DNA of 53,857 nucleotides from Bacteroidetes bacterium UBA5697. Lineage in GTDB: Bacteria; Bacteroidota; Bacteroidia; B-17B0; Aurantibacillaceae. The DNA lies in contig DIHL01000095.1 in NCBI GenBank assembly GCA_002420145.1, positions 1 to 53,857 of the forward strand, read 5' to 3'. A model generated the notes under the pieces. The model ran no database searches and was not told where the DNA came from. It saw nothing but the letters and a program-made list of their open reading frames with translations. Made by a program: the position numbers and the translations under genes. Shown here one piece after another: positions 8,947 through 17,191 of the stretch; the stretch's first letter is position 1; each line of letters opens with the position of its first letter.

Positions 8947-8982
8947 TTTATATTTATACTAATTGTGCTTCGGTAAATTTAT

Positions 8983-11262
8983 TTAATTAAGGTGAATTTG
9001 TTCATCCATCATTTTTTCATAATGCTCTTTTCCGATAGAAATAAAAACTTGTTTAAATACATCGAATAAAATTTGTGGCTGTTCATTAATTATTTTTTGA
9101 TAATAAACACTATCTAACGCTGATACTTTATGACTTTCATCATTGATTGTAGAAATAAATGCACATCTGATATAGTAATTGGGTTCTTCTGTATTTTCAT
9201 TTAATATAGCACTCCACGAATCTTTACCTATGCCAATAAAATTTACGTAGCTTTCTATTGTACGCCTCATTGTGTTTGCGATAGTTACATTTTGGGATTT
9301 GTTTGCCGGTAAATTTTTACTTAATTCTTTTAATGTATCCCACATTAATGAATAATCATCAAACACTCTTTTATTATAATCACCCGTTATCTGAGATTTG
9401 TTATTGGTTTTACTAATTAAATAATGCCAATAGTCTGTGCATAATGGTCGTTTATCAAACGATACTTCTTTGTAAAAATAAAGATTGTGTGTTAGCACAA
9501 ATACTTGTTCGATACTACTATTTTTAAATGACTGCCGATTTGGTTTTGTGTCGTTACCCTTCCTCCAAATTAATTGATGTATTAATGTAGAAACAACAAA
9601 TAATACCTGACTATCTAAGCTGGAAACAGGGTCATCTATAACTATTATTTTTTTCTTGGTACTATTTATCTCTACATCATCGGTTCCAATACATAGTTGA
9701 TAAAAATATAAAAATGAAATAAAGTTTTTTTCTCCCTCACTTAAGCTTTTAAATACTGGCTTGTCGCTATTGGTGTTGTTGCGTTTCAAATAGTATTGAG
9801 AAATATTATTTACTTTTTCTTTTTCAATAATTTCGAATCCTTCAAATCCTGCGTTTTTTAAAATAAGATTTATATTGTCAACAGCATCTTTTGTATTTAC
9901 AGTTTGACTTCTTAAATCTTCAACTTTTTCTTTTGATATTCCTATTTTGAAATTAATAGCTGTTACTACTGCGTCTGCTGATACCTGAATACGAGTATAT
10001 TTTATTATTCGCTTATCGAACTCTTCTATTTTTTCCTTACAGTTTGAGGCAATAAACATCCAAATGTTTTTAATAAATTTTGTTTTGTTGCTATCCAAGT
10101 CTGCGAAATCTTTATCATTTTGCTTTACCAGTTTAATTATTGAAGAAAGTGATTTCTTGAATGTGACCAATGATACCAGTTCTTTTCTTTCATTAGGCTT
10201 CAATAGTTTATCTTCTAAAACTGCTTTATTATCAGTAAATAATGTTTGTAATTTATAGTAGATGTCAGCAACATCATTGTTTGGATTAAATACTTTTTGA
10301 ATTTCCAATACACTTGCTAAAAACTCTTGAGCACCTTGTAAATAAAGATCTTTAAGTTGTTTTATTTTTTCAATCTTTTCTTTATAAGTAGAGTCAAAGA
10401 ATTTGCTAAACTGCTCTTTTAATGATTCGTCTATTGTTTTTTGCTGGCAGAATGGGCAAACATCATTTGTTAGTTCAATTAATTCTACACCTTTTTCAAC
10501 CCAACTCCTTGCATCAATGGTTTTAATAAGTGCTGCGATATCAACATCTTCATTTCCAACAATTACCTCGTTTAGTAATTTATTTAATTCAGTTTCGCTT
10601 TTTCTTACTTTGGAATAAGCAACTCGATTTAGCTTCTTATTTATATTGATTAAATCTTTTTCGTAAAGGGCATTGTATGTTTCAGACAATGATTGCATTG
10701 TTGGAATAACAAAAGTTGGGGTTTGCAATGAGTTCCTTATCTCGTTTAAGTGATTAGGTTTACTACCCGAGTGAGGAAGAGATATTTTTGAAAAAGCTTT
10801 AAATGCATTTCTCTCTGCCCAACAAAAGTTTAGCAATTCGTTTTGTTTCTGAATTTTATCTACTTCGCTTCTTATCTTTAATGCATTACGCTCTTCTATT
10901 CTTTTGTTGTATCCACTTATAATCGTTTCTTCATCTTTTATTTGCCCATCTATTATTTCATTTACCTGATTTAACGAGAAAACACCTTTTAAAACAGGGC
11001 TTTTGTTAAAATTTTCATCGATAAATACTTCATCAAAAGTTAATATTTGATGATTGACAGCATCGTAACCAATGTTTGAACAATCCTTAAAATCTTCATT
11101 TTTTTGTGCGTCTGGCAAACTTAAATTGTACAAATACTTTACAATTGTTGATTTACCTGAACCATTAAAACCAAAGAAAAAATTGACCTTTTTCAAATCA
11201 TTGATTTGAACACCAGTCTCATCGTAGGTCGCAACCTTTTTTATGGCTAATGATTCTATCAT
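8983..11262 (-). CDS. rloC: RloC-like AAA ATPase / wobble anticodon nuclease
   Basis: A 759-residue protein of the PrrC/RloC group (AAA_13 type). Visible parts: Walker A GFNGSGKST (31-39); coiled-coil arms interrupted by a Rad50-like zinc-hook motif C269-P-F-C272, a mark of RloC rather than PrrC; ABC signature SLSEGE (506-511); Walker B KKIIVIDD (537-544) with the D-loop SSLD; switch His in VLTHN. The C-terminal nuclease part has R666-x3-E670 and H711 (NDESHK), the same order as the Arg-x3-Glu...His triad of anticodon nucleases, though E-to-H spacing is a little longer than in PrrC. RloC excises the wobble nucleotide of tRNA when activated by DNA damage or restriction alleviation. It sits between hsdS and the AlbA_2 gene, 3 bases after hsdS, fitting a back-up to restriction. 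A different AAA_13 function remains possible. Confidence 0.8.
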   Translation of the reverse strand: MIESLAIKKVATYDETGVQINDLKKVNFFFGFNGSGKSTIVKYLYNLSLPDAQKNEDFKDCSNIGYDAVNHQILTFDEVFIDENFNKSPVLKGVFSLNQVNEIIDGQIKDEETIISGYNKRIEERNALKIRSEVDKIQKQNELLNFCWAERNAFKAFSKISLPHSGSKPNHLNEIRNSLQTPTFVIPTMQSLSETYNALYEKDLININKKLNRVAYSKVRKSETELNKLLNEVIVGNEDVDIAALIKTIDARSWVEKGVELIELTNDVCPFCQQKTIDESLKEQFSKFFDSTYKEKIEKIKQLKDLYLQGAQEFLASVLEIQKVFNPNNDVADIYYKLQTLFTDNKAVLEDKLLKPNERKELVSLVTFKKSLSSIIKLVKQNDKDFADLDSNKTKFIKNIWMFIASNCKEKIEEFDKRIIKYTRIQVSADAVVTAINFKIGISKEKVEDLRSQTVNTKDAVDNINLILKNAGFEGFEIIEKEKVNNISQYYLKRNNTNSDKPVFKSLSEGEKNFISFLYFYQLCIGTDDVEINSTKKKIIVIDDPVSSLDSQVLFVVSTLIHQLIWRKGNDTKPNRQSFKNSSIEQVFVLTHNLYFYKEVSFDKRPLCTDYWHYLISKTNNKSQITGDYNKRVFDDYSLMWDTLKELSKNLPANKSQNVTIANTMRRTIESYVNFIGIGKDSWSAILNENTEEPNYYIRCAFISTINDESHKVSALDSVYYQKIINEQPQILFDVFKQVFISIGKEHYEKMMDEQIHLN

Positions 11263-11265
11263 CTC

Positions 11266-12426
11266 TTAATTTTCTATTGTTGCAAGTTTTGAAAGAAGCA
11301 AATCCTTCAATGTGGACAGTTTTTGTTTTTCTGTTCTCTTTAGAAAAACATTATTGATAACTTTATTCAAATTTCCCTGTAAACTTAATAGAAACGAAAG
11401 TGAGGGAGCTTCAAATGTATAATCTTCAATTGCATCTTTTGTAATCATTCCAACAGTAGTTCCTTTTGTATGTAGTTTGATATGTTCTTGGTAATTTTTA
11501 GTTCTTAACAGCTGATATATTACTTCATTATCCAAATTAGATTTATTTACAACTCTATATAAATTAGATGCTATTACCAACTTGTAATTTTCTAAATTCG
11601 GTGGAATCATAGCAGGACAACCTAAAATTGGCATATTCTCAGATTGCTGACGAGTAGCTATGATAATATCTTTTGATTTAACCAAATGTTGTTCAGGAAC
11701 TGTATCCGAATACAATCTCATTCCTTCTTCAATGAATCTATCTCCAAATGAAACACAGCCCATTCCAAGTAAATATGTGTTGCCTATCCCCATGTCATCG
11801 CTATTGTATGAAAAACCACCTTTTATTTCAATTAAATCACCAAGACGGTGAATCGTTTTTTCACTACCGTTTTCAAAATGAAAATTGAATATCGCCTGAG
11901 CCGTTTCTTCTAGTTTTTGGCAAAGTTGTTCGTTAAGTTTAATGCGATTTAAAACTGTGTTGTATTCCTTTACGATTTCACGTTGTTTGTCGATATGTGG
12001 GACGGGTAAAAGTGTATTGCACATTTCGTCCCAATCAAATATTTCTCTCGCACTTCCGTGGCTTTTGAACCTTGCATACCTATCAAACTCTGGTCTGCGA
12101 AACCACATCATTAAATATTCGGGATCAAGTTCGTTGGTGTCTTTAACTTCAAAGGGCGTGTATGCTTGTGAAACAAGCATTTTATCAAAACTATCATTTA
12201 ACGCAATTGCAATTTTATCTCCTCTCCTTGACGTATCTGCGATGTATGTAAACTGATTTTTGTAAACAATTTTATAAGTTTTCATATCTGTTCCAACGAG
12301 ATTGGCAATTGTTGGAAAGAAAACTTTTGAAACACTCAAACCCATAAGTGGCAAATCCAGTAAATTTGAATTCCGTTCATCAACAGGCTGTATGTATTTA
12401 CCTAACGGTTTATAATTTGATTTCAT
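11266..12426 (-). CDS. hsdS: Type I restriction-modification specificity subunit
   Basis: HsdS chooses the DNA target of both methylation and cutting. The 386-residue protein has two target-recognition domains (about 1-150 and 180-350), each followed by a conserved helical spacer (KQREIVKEYNTVLNRIKLNEQ at about 140 and the C-terminal LQGNLNKVINNVF). The length is normal for the family. It overlaps the end of hsdM by 17 bases in another frame. I see no inverted second hsdS copy, homopolymer tract or recombinase beside it, so no sign of a phase-variable specificity. The recognition sequence cannot be read from the protein. Confidence 0.93.
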   Translation of the reverse strand: MKSNYKPLGKYIQPVDERNSNLLDLPLMGLSVSKVFFPTIANLVGTDMKTYKIVYKNQFTYIADTSRRGDKIAIALNDSFDKMLVSQAYTPFEVKDTNELDPEYLMMWFRRPEFDRYARFKSHGSAREIFDWDEMCNTLLPVPHIDKQREIVKEYNTVLNRIKLNEQLCQKLEETAQAIFNFHFENGSEKTIHRLGDLIEIKGGFSYNSDDMGIGNTYLLGMGCVSFGDRFIEEGMRLYSDTVPEQHLVKSKDIIIATRQQSENMPILGCPAMIPPNLENYKLVIASNLYRVVNKSNLDNEVIYQLLRTKNYQEHIKLHTKGTTVGMITKDAIEDYTFEAPSLSFLLSLQGNLNKVINNVFLKRTEKQKLSTLKDLLLSKLATIEN

Positions 12427-14023
12427 ACCCCAATTCTTTAAAAACGGTTAATAAATCATTTCTTGATTGTACATCTTCCTTTAAAAGCCCCGATACATCT
12501 TTTTGTAATGCAGTGATTTTATCATGAAAATCAATATTCTCATCACGATTGATAAATTCGATATACTTGCTCGGCACTAATGAGAAATCTTTTTTTGAAA
12601 CCTCCTCTATATTTGCAGAATAACAATACTCGGGTGTGTTTTTATAATGCTTCTCAAACCCTACTTGTTGCCAATTGTGATAAGTAGTTGTAACGTCTTT
12701 TATATTTTGTGCGGAAAACTGCGTAAATTTTTTCTCAAAAGGTTCTCCCCATTGTCGTAAATCCATAAACAAAATTTCATCTTCACGATTGCGATAGTTT
12801 TTTTCTATATCGTTTAGTTTTACTTTGCGTGCTTTTTTGTTATTGTTTAATATCCAAAGTGTAACACTTATATCCGTGGTATAGAATAAGTTTCGGGGCA
12901 TAATAATAATTGCCTCCACCATTTTATTTTCAATTAATTTTCTACGAATTTTATATTCTTCGCCACCACCTGAGAGTGCGCCATTAGCCAAGATAAAACC
13001 TGCTACACCATTTTCGGAAAGTTTAGAAGCAATGTTTAATATCCATGCGTAGTTTGCATTGCTTGTTGGTGGCACATCATAACCTCGCCAGCGGGGGTCG
13101 TCTTTTAGTTCATCAGCCGCACGCCAATCCTTTTGATTAAAAGGAGGATTAGCCATAATAAAATCGGCTTTTAAATCGGGGTGTTGGTCTTTACCAAAAG
13201 TGTCGGCAGCAACATCGCCCAAATTGGCGGCAATACCACGTATTGCCAAATTCATTTTAGCCAGTTTGTAAGTGGTGTTGGTATATTCCTGTCCGTAAAT
13301 AGAAACTTCTTTTTTGTTACCGTGGTGGCTTTCGATAAATTTTATTGATTGCACAAACATACCGCCTGAGCCACAAGCAGGGTCATAAATAACACCCTTG
13401 TATGGCTCTATCATTTCGGCAATTAGGTTAACAATACTTTTAGGCGTATAAAATTCTCCTTTACCTTTTCCTTCGGCTAATGCAAATTTGCTTAAGAAAT
13501 ATTCATACACACGTCCTACAATATCTTGTTGTTTATCTTTAAGCGTATCAATGTTATTGATGGTATCAAGTAAAGCAGCTAGTTTACTCACATCCATATT
13601 TAACCGAGAAAAATAATTATCAGGTAAAGCGCCCTTTAAAGATGGATTGTTTTTTTCTACAGTATGTAACGCAGTATCTATTTTAATTGAGATGTCATTT
13701 TGTTTTGAGTTTGTAATAATATAACTCCAACGAGATTCTTCCGGTAAGAAGAACACGTTCTTCATGTTGTAGAATTCCTTTTGCTCAATATATTTTTCTT
13801 TGCCTTCTGCTATTAATTCTTGTCTACGTTCTTCAAATTTGTCGCTTGAAAATTTTAGGAAAATTAAACTTAATACAACGTGCTTATATTCAGAAGACTC
13901 AACCGTGCCTCTTAATTTATCTGCTGCTGCCCATAGAGTTTGTTCGATACTCACTTCTTTAGCTGGCTTTTTAGGAGCTTTCTCCAATTTGGGTTTTACT
14001 TCTTTTGCTTCTTTCTTTGCCAT
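12410..14023 (-). CDS. hsdM: Type I restriction-modification methyltransferase subunit
   Basis: The N6-adenine methyltransferase of the type I system, using S-adenosylmethionine, in complex with HsdS. Of 537 residues, the first 25 are a Lys/Ala/Pro-rich tail not usual in the family. Then come the HsdM N-terminal helical domain (LWAAADKLRGTVESSEYKHV), motif I DPACGSG (214-220), and the catalytic NPPF (292-295). The gene lies 20 bases after the small Xre-type regulator and overlaps hsdS. Making the methylase first in the operon is the usual safe order before the nuclease. Confidence 0.96.
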   Translation of the reverse strand: MAKKEAKEVKPKLEKAPKKPAKEVSIEQTLWAAADKLRGTVESSEYKHVVLSLIFLKFSSDKFEERRQELIAEGKEKYIEQKEFYNMKNVFFLPEESRWSYIITNSKQNDISIKIDTALHTVEKNNPSLKGALPDNYFSRLNMDVSKLAALLDTINNIDTLKDKQQDIVGRVYEYFLSKFALAEGKGKGEFYTPKSIVNLIAEMIEPYKGVIYDPACGSGGMFVQSIKFIESHHGNKKEVSIYGQEYTNTTYKLAKMNLAIRGIAANLGDVAADTFGKDQHPDLKADFIMANPPFNQKDWRAADELKDDPRWRGYDVPPTSNANYAWILNIASKLSENGVAGFILANGALSGGGEEYKIRRKLIENKMVEAIIIMPRNLFYTTDISVTLWILNNNKKARKVKLNDIEKNYRNREDEILFMDLRQWGEPFEKKFTQFSAQNIKDVTTTYHNWQQVGFEKHYKNTPEYCYSANIEEVSKKDFSLVPSKYIEFINRDENIDFHDKITALQKDVSGLLKEDVQSRNDLLTVFKELGYEIKL

Positions 14024-14043
14024 ATAATTTAAGATTTTGGTAC

Positions 14044-14232
14044 TTATTGTTCGTTAATTAATTCTTTAGGACTCACTTTCAAAAGTTTAGCAATTTTAAA
14101 TAAAATCTCTAAGCTTGGTTGTCGTCTATTTTGCACGTAAGAGTTTACCATATTGTAACTCTTGCCCAATTTTTCAGACAACCATGTTTGTGTTAAACTT
14201 TTCTCTTCTAATACTTCTTTTATGCGGTTCAT
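14044..14232 (-). CDS. Small Xre/Cro-type transcriptional regulator
   Basis: A 62-residue protein that is almost only one helix-turn-helix domain of the lambda-repressor type (LTQTWLSEKLGKSYNMVNSY, then EILFKIAKLLKVSPKELI). It is the first gene of the restriction operon. Such small proteins often act as controller proteins that time expression of restriction genes. A perfect inverted repeat lies 47 bases upstream of the ATG (14279-14295) and is a good candidate for its own operator. Confidence 0.9.
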   Translation of the reverse strand: MNRIKEVLEEKSLTQTWLSEKLGKSYNMVNSYVQNRRQPSLEILFKIAKLLKVSPKELINEQ

Positions 14233-14253
14233 TTTTTACTTATTTGAACTAGA

Positions 14254-14295
14254 TAAATGTAGTATTATTTTTCGTTTCATCTCATTTTGTGAGAT
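14254..14295 (-). promoter_or_regulatory. Promoter/operator of the restriction operon
   Basis: The minus strand reads TACATTTA at 14261-14254, one base from the Bacteroidota -7 element TAnnTTTG. The inverted repeat ATCTCA-N5-TGAGAT at 14279-14295 covers the place of the -33 element. A dimer of the Xre-type protein bound there would control the whole hsd operon and its own gene. The palindrome is certain; its function is inference. Confidence 0.45.
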
Positions 14296-14310
14296 ATAAA
14301 AAGAGCTTTT

Positions 14311-14325
14311 AAATCAAAAGGCATT
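14311..14325 (+). repeat. 15-bp direct repeat, right copy
   Basis: Exact second copy of AAATCAAAAGGCATT, found also at 333-347. It lies between the hsd promoter and the GC-rich repeat cluster. See the left copy for what this may and may not mean. Confidence 0.35.
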
Positions 14326-14496
14326 AATCCCCAAGTTCCCCCCGAATCCTTTCACGGTAACCCCGTGGAAAATTCGGCATTTCCCGAATCCCCCCGGAAT
14401 CATCCCGAGGTAATCCCCGAATAATCCCCGAATAATTCCTCAAAAAACTGAAAGGATCAGAAAGCTTGATATGGTAATCCCCGAATCGCCCCGAAG
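14326..14496. repeat. Cluster of short GC-rich repeats (AATCCCCGAAT)
   Basis: About 170 bases in which C-runs contrast strongly with the AT-rich surroundings. AATCCCCGAAT occurs three times exactly (14412-14422 and 14423-14433 in tandem, then 14476-14486), with degenerate forms (for example CCCCCCGAATCC near 14338, TTCCCGAATCC near 14381, CCCCGAAG at 14489-14496). There is also a small hairpin, CACGG...CCGTG, near 14352. There is no convincing coding frame. It separates the restriction operon from the viperin group. It may be a protein-binding array, a decayed mobile-element end, or an intergenic repeat family. Confidence 0.6.
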
Positions 14497-14511
14497 TATT
14501 TTCGGTGGGAA

Positions 14512-14718
14512 TTACGATAAATTCTTCTTGATCTTTTTTTGCTGTTCTTCAGACAATTCTTTGAACTTTTTACCAAAGGCATTTAATGCCAATCGGTCGG
14601 CTTCATCTTGCTGTTTTGGAGATAAATTACTGTACCAAATTAAAGTGGCTATACCACCGCCAATGGCTAATAAAGCCAAAAGGGGTATAAATGGAATAAA
14701 GAGTATTACTGCTTTCAT
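14512..14718 (-). CDS. Small single-span membrane protein
   Basis: A 68-residue protein. Residues 3-28 form one hydrophobic helix (ILFIPFIPLLALLAIGGGIA); the rest is a charged, probably cytoplasmic helix ending KKIKKNLS. It starts 27 bases after the stop of the LRAT-like gene and is probably co-transcribed. I do not recognise the family. A membrane partner of the LRAT-like protein is possible from position only. Confidence 0.6.
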   Translation of the reverse strand: MKAVILFIPFIPLLALLAIGGGIATLIWYSNLSPKQQDEADRLALNAFGKKFKELSEEQQKKIKKNLS

Positions 14719-14745
14719 ATTATTATTTTTTTTAAAGGTTAATGT

Positions 14746-15273
14746 TTATTTATTATCGTCTTGATTTGCTGCACCAACGGCCAAGGCACCTAAGGCTAAG
14801 AATAACAAGCCCCATCCAACTGCCTTACCATTGCCGGATGCTGCTCCTGCAAGTGCTGCTACACCACCTGCAATCATGGCGGTTTGTCCAGCGTTATCTA
14901 CTTGAGAACTATACTTCTTATTAAACTGAACAAAATTTTTGTAGTGCTCACAGTTATTAAAGATTAGGTTGTAAGAAGTTTTTCCAACCATTGTTAATGC
15001 CCTAGTTACAGCTTCTCGTCTTTGAGGCACTGTTCCATAAAAACGTTCAATTTTAGAAGGCACTAACTTCTCTAAAAAGGAATCTACATGAACAGGTTCT
15101 AAAATTTGAACGCCAGAGGTATAATTCGCCGCAAAAATAGGATGGTTTGTTTCCGGATGCCTTCCTAAATAAACCGCAAAATGATCTAACATGCCCATAA
15201 ACTTCTTATTAAGAAGAATAGCATCGGCAGGCTGTAAATTGTTTGCTATTACAAAATGTTCTGATTGACTCAT
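14746..15273 (-). CDS. LRAT/PLAAT-like NlpC/P60-fold protein with C-terminal membrane segment
   Basis: A 175-residue protein with the H-box and NCEHF motifs of the lecithin:retinol acyltransferase/HRASLS family: H31 in LDHFAVYLG, a second His at 44 (NHPIFAA) and the nucleophile C108 in NLIFNNCEHYKNFV. Members are thiol acyltransferases or phospholipases acting on membrane lipids. Residues about 132-168 are a glycine/alanine-rich hydrophobic region. This order (catalytic domain, then C-terminal membrane anchor) and the length match animal PLAAT proteins. It lies 61 bases after the 321-residue unknown gene in the viperin group, with a tiny membrane protein after it. A membrane-attacking effector role is inference; lipid remodelling is the alternative. 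Confidence 0.8.
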   Translation of the reverse strand: MSQSEHFVIANNLQPADAILLNKKFMGMLDHFAVYLGRHPETNHPIFAANYTSGVQILEPVHVDSFLEKLVPSKIERFYGTVPQRREAVTRALTMVGKTSYNLIFNNCEHYKNFVQFNKKYSSQVDNAGQTAMIAGGVAALAGAASGNGKAVGWGLLFLALGALAVGAANQDDNK

Positions 15274-15334
15274 GATATTTATTTTTTAAAAATTTATGAT
15301 ACAAAATTAGCTTGTAGGCTTCTGAATAAATTCG

Positions 15335-16300
15335 TTATCCAGCAAGTGCTATTGGATGACTAAGAACAAACAGTTGCTTTAGTTGAATATTAAAATACTT
15401 TTCTTGATCTGCCCAATCTTTATGTTTTCTGATACAGTCAATTCTTTTTTGTGGCGTTCTACCGTTGAGAAATATGGAATCAAAATTTTTAACATGGCAA
15501 GAAAATACTTGATAAAAGCCATTGCAGCCTTCAAACGAGATGAGTTTACTATCTTTTAGTACTGCTAAAAACTGTAGTACACGTTTTTTATTTTGCTCAT
15601 TAAATTCGATAGATAGATTTTCATCTGGATGATTAAATAGTCTTGCTACTTTATCATTATCTTTTGTAATTTCTTCTTCATTTAATATCTCGATTAGTTT
15701 AACAATAGCTTGTGGAGAATCATGCTTCATTATCAAGCCCGGCAATTGAGTAGGTTTACTAGTTGACAATGCTTCTGTATTTGGTAGATGAGAGTACAGT
15801 TCTAGTATCATATCATCAGTATTCAAAAACTCCGATAGTTTTTCAAAATCATAGTTATGTAGTTTGCAAGCATCCATTAGCCCGGTAACAATATGTTGTA
15901 ACTGTGCTTGCTTTTCTTTTTTAGGAACAACTTTAATCACATTAATAAGTAAGCGCTTCATAAAATTGCCCAATAGGTATTCAAGCTTTTCTTTTTCTTC
16001 AACCTTTTCACATTGGGTAAGGTTTCTGAAATACTCATTAAACTTAACTAACATGATTACTCCAATTGGAGCAATATTTAAAACTTCATTAGGCTTAATT
16101 GAATTCTTTTTCAATTTAATATGCTCATTAATTTGCTCTAAACTCTTAATAATAAAATCATAGAGTTGATGTTCTTTAAGTTGAGAGATAATCTCATTAA
16201 TGTTGACATTGGCAAATTCTGCTTCAATGATACTTTGAATGGTAATAGTTTGTTGTTTCATAGGCTTTGTGTTTATTGATTTATATTTATTTGTATCCAT
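15335..16300 (-). CDS. Unknown 321-residue protein following viperin
   Basis: I do not recognise this protein. It is soluble, acidic-to-neutral and mostly helical (QQTITIQSIIEAEF, then VNEIISQLKEHQ-like helices), with a C-terminal region containing RTPQKRIDCIRKHKDWAD. There is no signal peptide, membrane span or nucleotide-binding motif. It begins 12 bases after the viperin stop codon, so it is almost surely in the same transcript. The initiator could also be the internal Met at residue 14. It is a good candidate for a viperin partner, since in other genomes viperins often have a linked nucleotide kinase; no kinase motif is visible here. Confidence 0.75.
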   Translation of the reverse strand: MDTNKYKSINTKPMKQQTITIQSIIEAEFANVNINEIISQLKEHQLYDFIIKSLEQINEHIKLKKNSIKPNEVLNIAPIGVIMLVKFNEYFRNLTQCEKVEEKEKLEYLLGNFMKRLLINVIKVVPKKEKQAQLQHIVTGLMDACKLHNYDFEKLSEFLNTDDMILELYSHLPNTEALSTSKPTQLPGLIMKHDSPQAIVKLIEILNEEEITKDNDKVARLFNHPDENLSIEFNEQNKKRVLQFLAVLKDSKLISFEGCNGFYQVFSCHVKNFDSIFLNGRTPQKRIDCIRKHKDWADQEKYFNIQLKQLFVLSHPIALAG

Positions 16301-16312
16301 TTTATAAAAATG

Positions 16313-17191
16313 TTATTTCCAGTTATAGAGTCCACCACGGTTAACGAATTCGTCAAAATCTGTGATTACTTGATTTAATGCATCAAATACTCCTATTTCT
16401 AAAATTGGCTTGCTATAAGAATGATATCCTTTGGTGTTATCATAAAACCTTCCGGCAGGATCAACCATAACATAAGTTCCTCTCATATTTTTATTGTTTT
16501 CTACTACTACAGGATATACCGATTCACTAGTTTTGTTAAGCTTTAAAAAAGTTTTTAGTTGATTTTCTGTTATTTCTAATTCATGAAAAAAATTATCATT
16601 TTGCCCTTTTACAGATAAAGCCTGAAATATTTTCCAACGCATAGGTTGTAGCTTATTTATCAATTCACTTAATTGTGATTCCTCATAATTGTGAAGATTA
16701 ACTACAGTGTTTATTTTTAGCTTCAAATCAAACTGTTTAACCAACGAAGCTTTTTCTAAATACCAATTAAAATCGGGGACGATAGAACTTCTCATAAATC
16801 GTCCAATTTTCTGATTTGTATCAATGGAAACACTATCGATACTTATTGCAACCCAATCCAAATCATCCTTCACTTTAGATAAAAATGTACTATTAAGTCC
16901 ACTCCCATTAGTTACAATTGTAGTTGTAAGCCCATTTGTCTTTGCTCTTTTGATTAAATCCTCTAACCAAGGGCATAAAGTAGGTTCTCCACCGGCGAAA
17001 GTTATTTTTGTAAAACCGGCTTGTGATAATGCATCAACAATTTTAATTGCTTCTTCTTTAGGGAGATGTCCTTTGGGTAAAACAAATTGCTTAACATCTT
17101 TAAATGTTGCAAAACAATATTTGCATCTAAAGTTGCAAGGCTCCCATAAATGGAAGTTAACTGCTGGGATTTGATTGGTTGTGGTTTTCAT
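16313..17191 (-). CDS. Prokaryotic viperin (antiviral radical SAM enzyme)
   Basis: A 292-residue radical SAM protein. The cluster motif C19-x3-C23-x2-C26 lies in NFHLWEPCNFRCKYCFATF; the SAM motif is FAGGEPTL (65-72). What separates it from MoaA-type enzymes is the strong likeness to animal viperin in the second half: RWKIFQ at 185-190 (animal RWKVFQ) followed by a GQN turn, and a C-terminal block with VMVDPAGRF and KPILEIGV that parallels the nucleotide-binding tail. Viperins convert CTP (in bacteria also UTP or GTP) to 3'-deoxy-3',4'-didehydro nucleotides, which end viral RNA chains. It abuts a 64-codon ORF upstream and is 12 bases before an unknown gene. It is probably repressed by the divergent WYL protein through the TGCAG-N5-CTGCA sites. 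Confidence 0.92.
   Translation of the reverse strand: MKTTTNQIPAVNFHLWEPCNFRCKYCFATFKDVKQFVLPKGHLPKEEAIKIVDALSQAGFTKITFAGGEPTLCPWLEDLIKRAKTNGLTTTIVTNGSGLNSTFLSKVKDDLDWVAISIDSVSIDTNQKIGRFMRSSIVPDFNWYLEKASLVKQFDLKLKINTVVNLHNYEESQLSELINKLQPMRWKIFQALSVKGQNDNFFHELEITENQLKTFLKLNKTSESVYPVVVENNKNMRGTYVMVDPAGRFYDNTKGYHSYSKPILEIGVFDALNQVITDFDEFVNRGGLYNWK

Noticed and set aside
11266..12426. Phase-variable hsdS
   Set aside because: No second partial hsdS, inverted repeats, invertase or homopolymer tract next to it.
14326..14496. CRISPR array
   Set aside because: Repeat units are only 11 bases, irregular and partly tandem, with no spacers of constant length and no cas genes.
16313..17191. Generic radical SAM (MoaA or PQQ-type) enzyme
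   Set aside because: RWKIFQ and the C-terminal block match viperin specifically, and there is no second Fe-S Cys motif as in MoaA or SPASM proteins.
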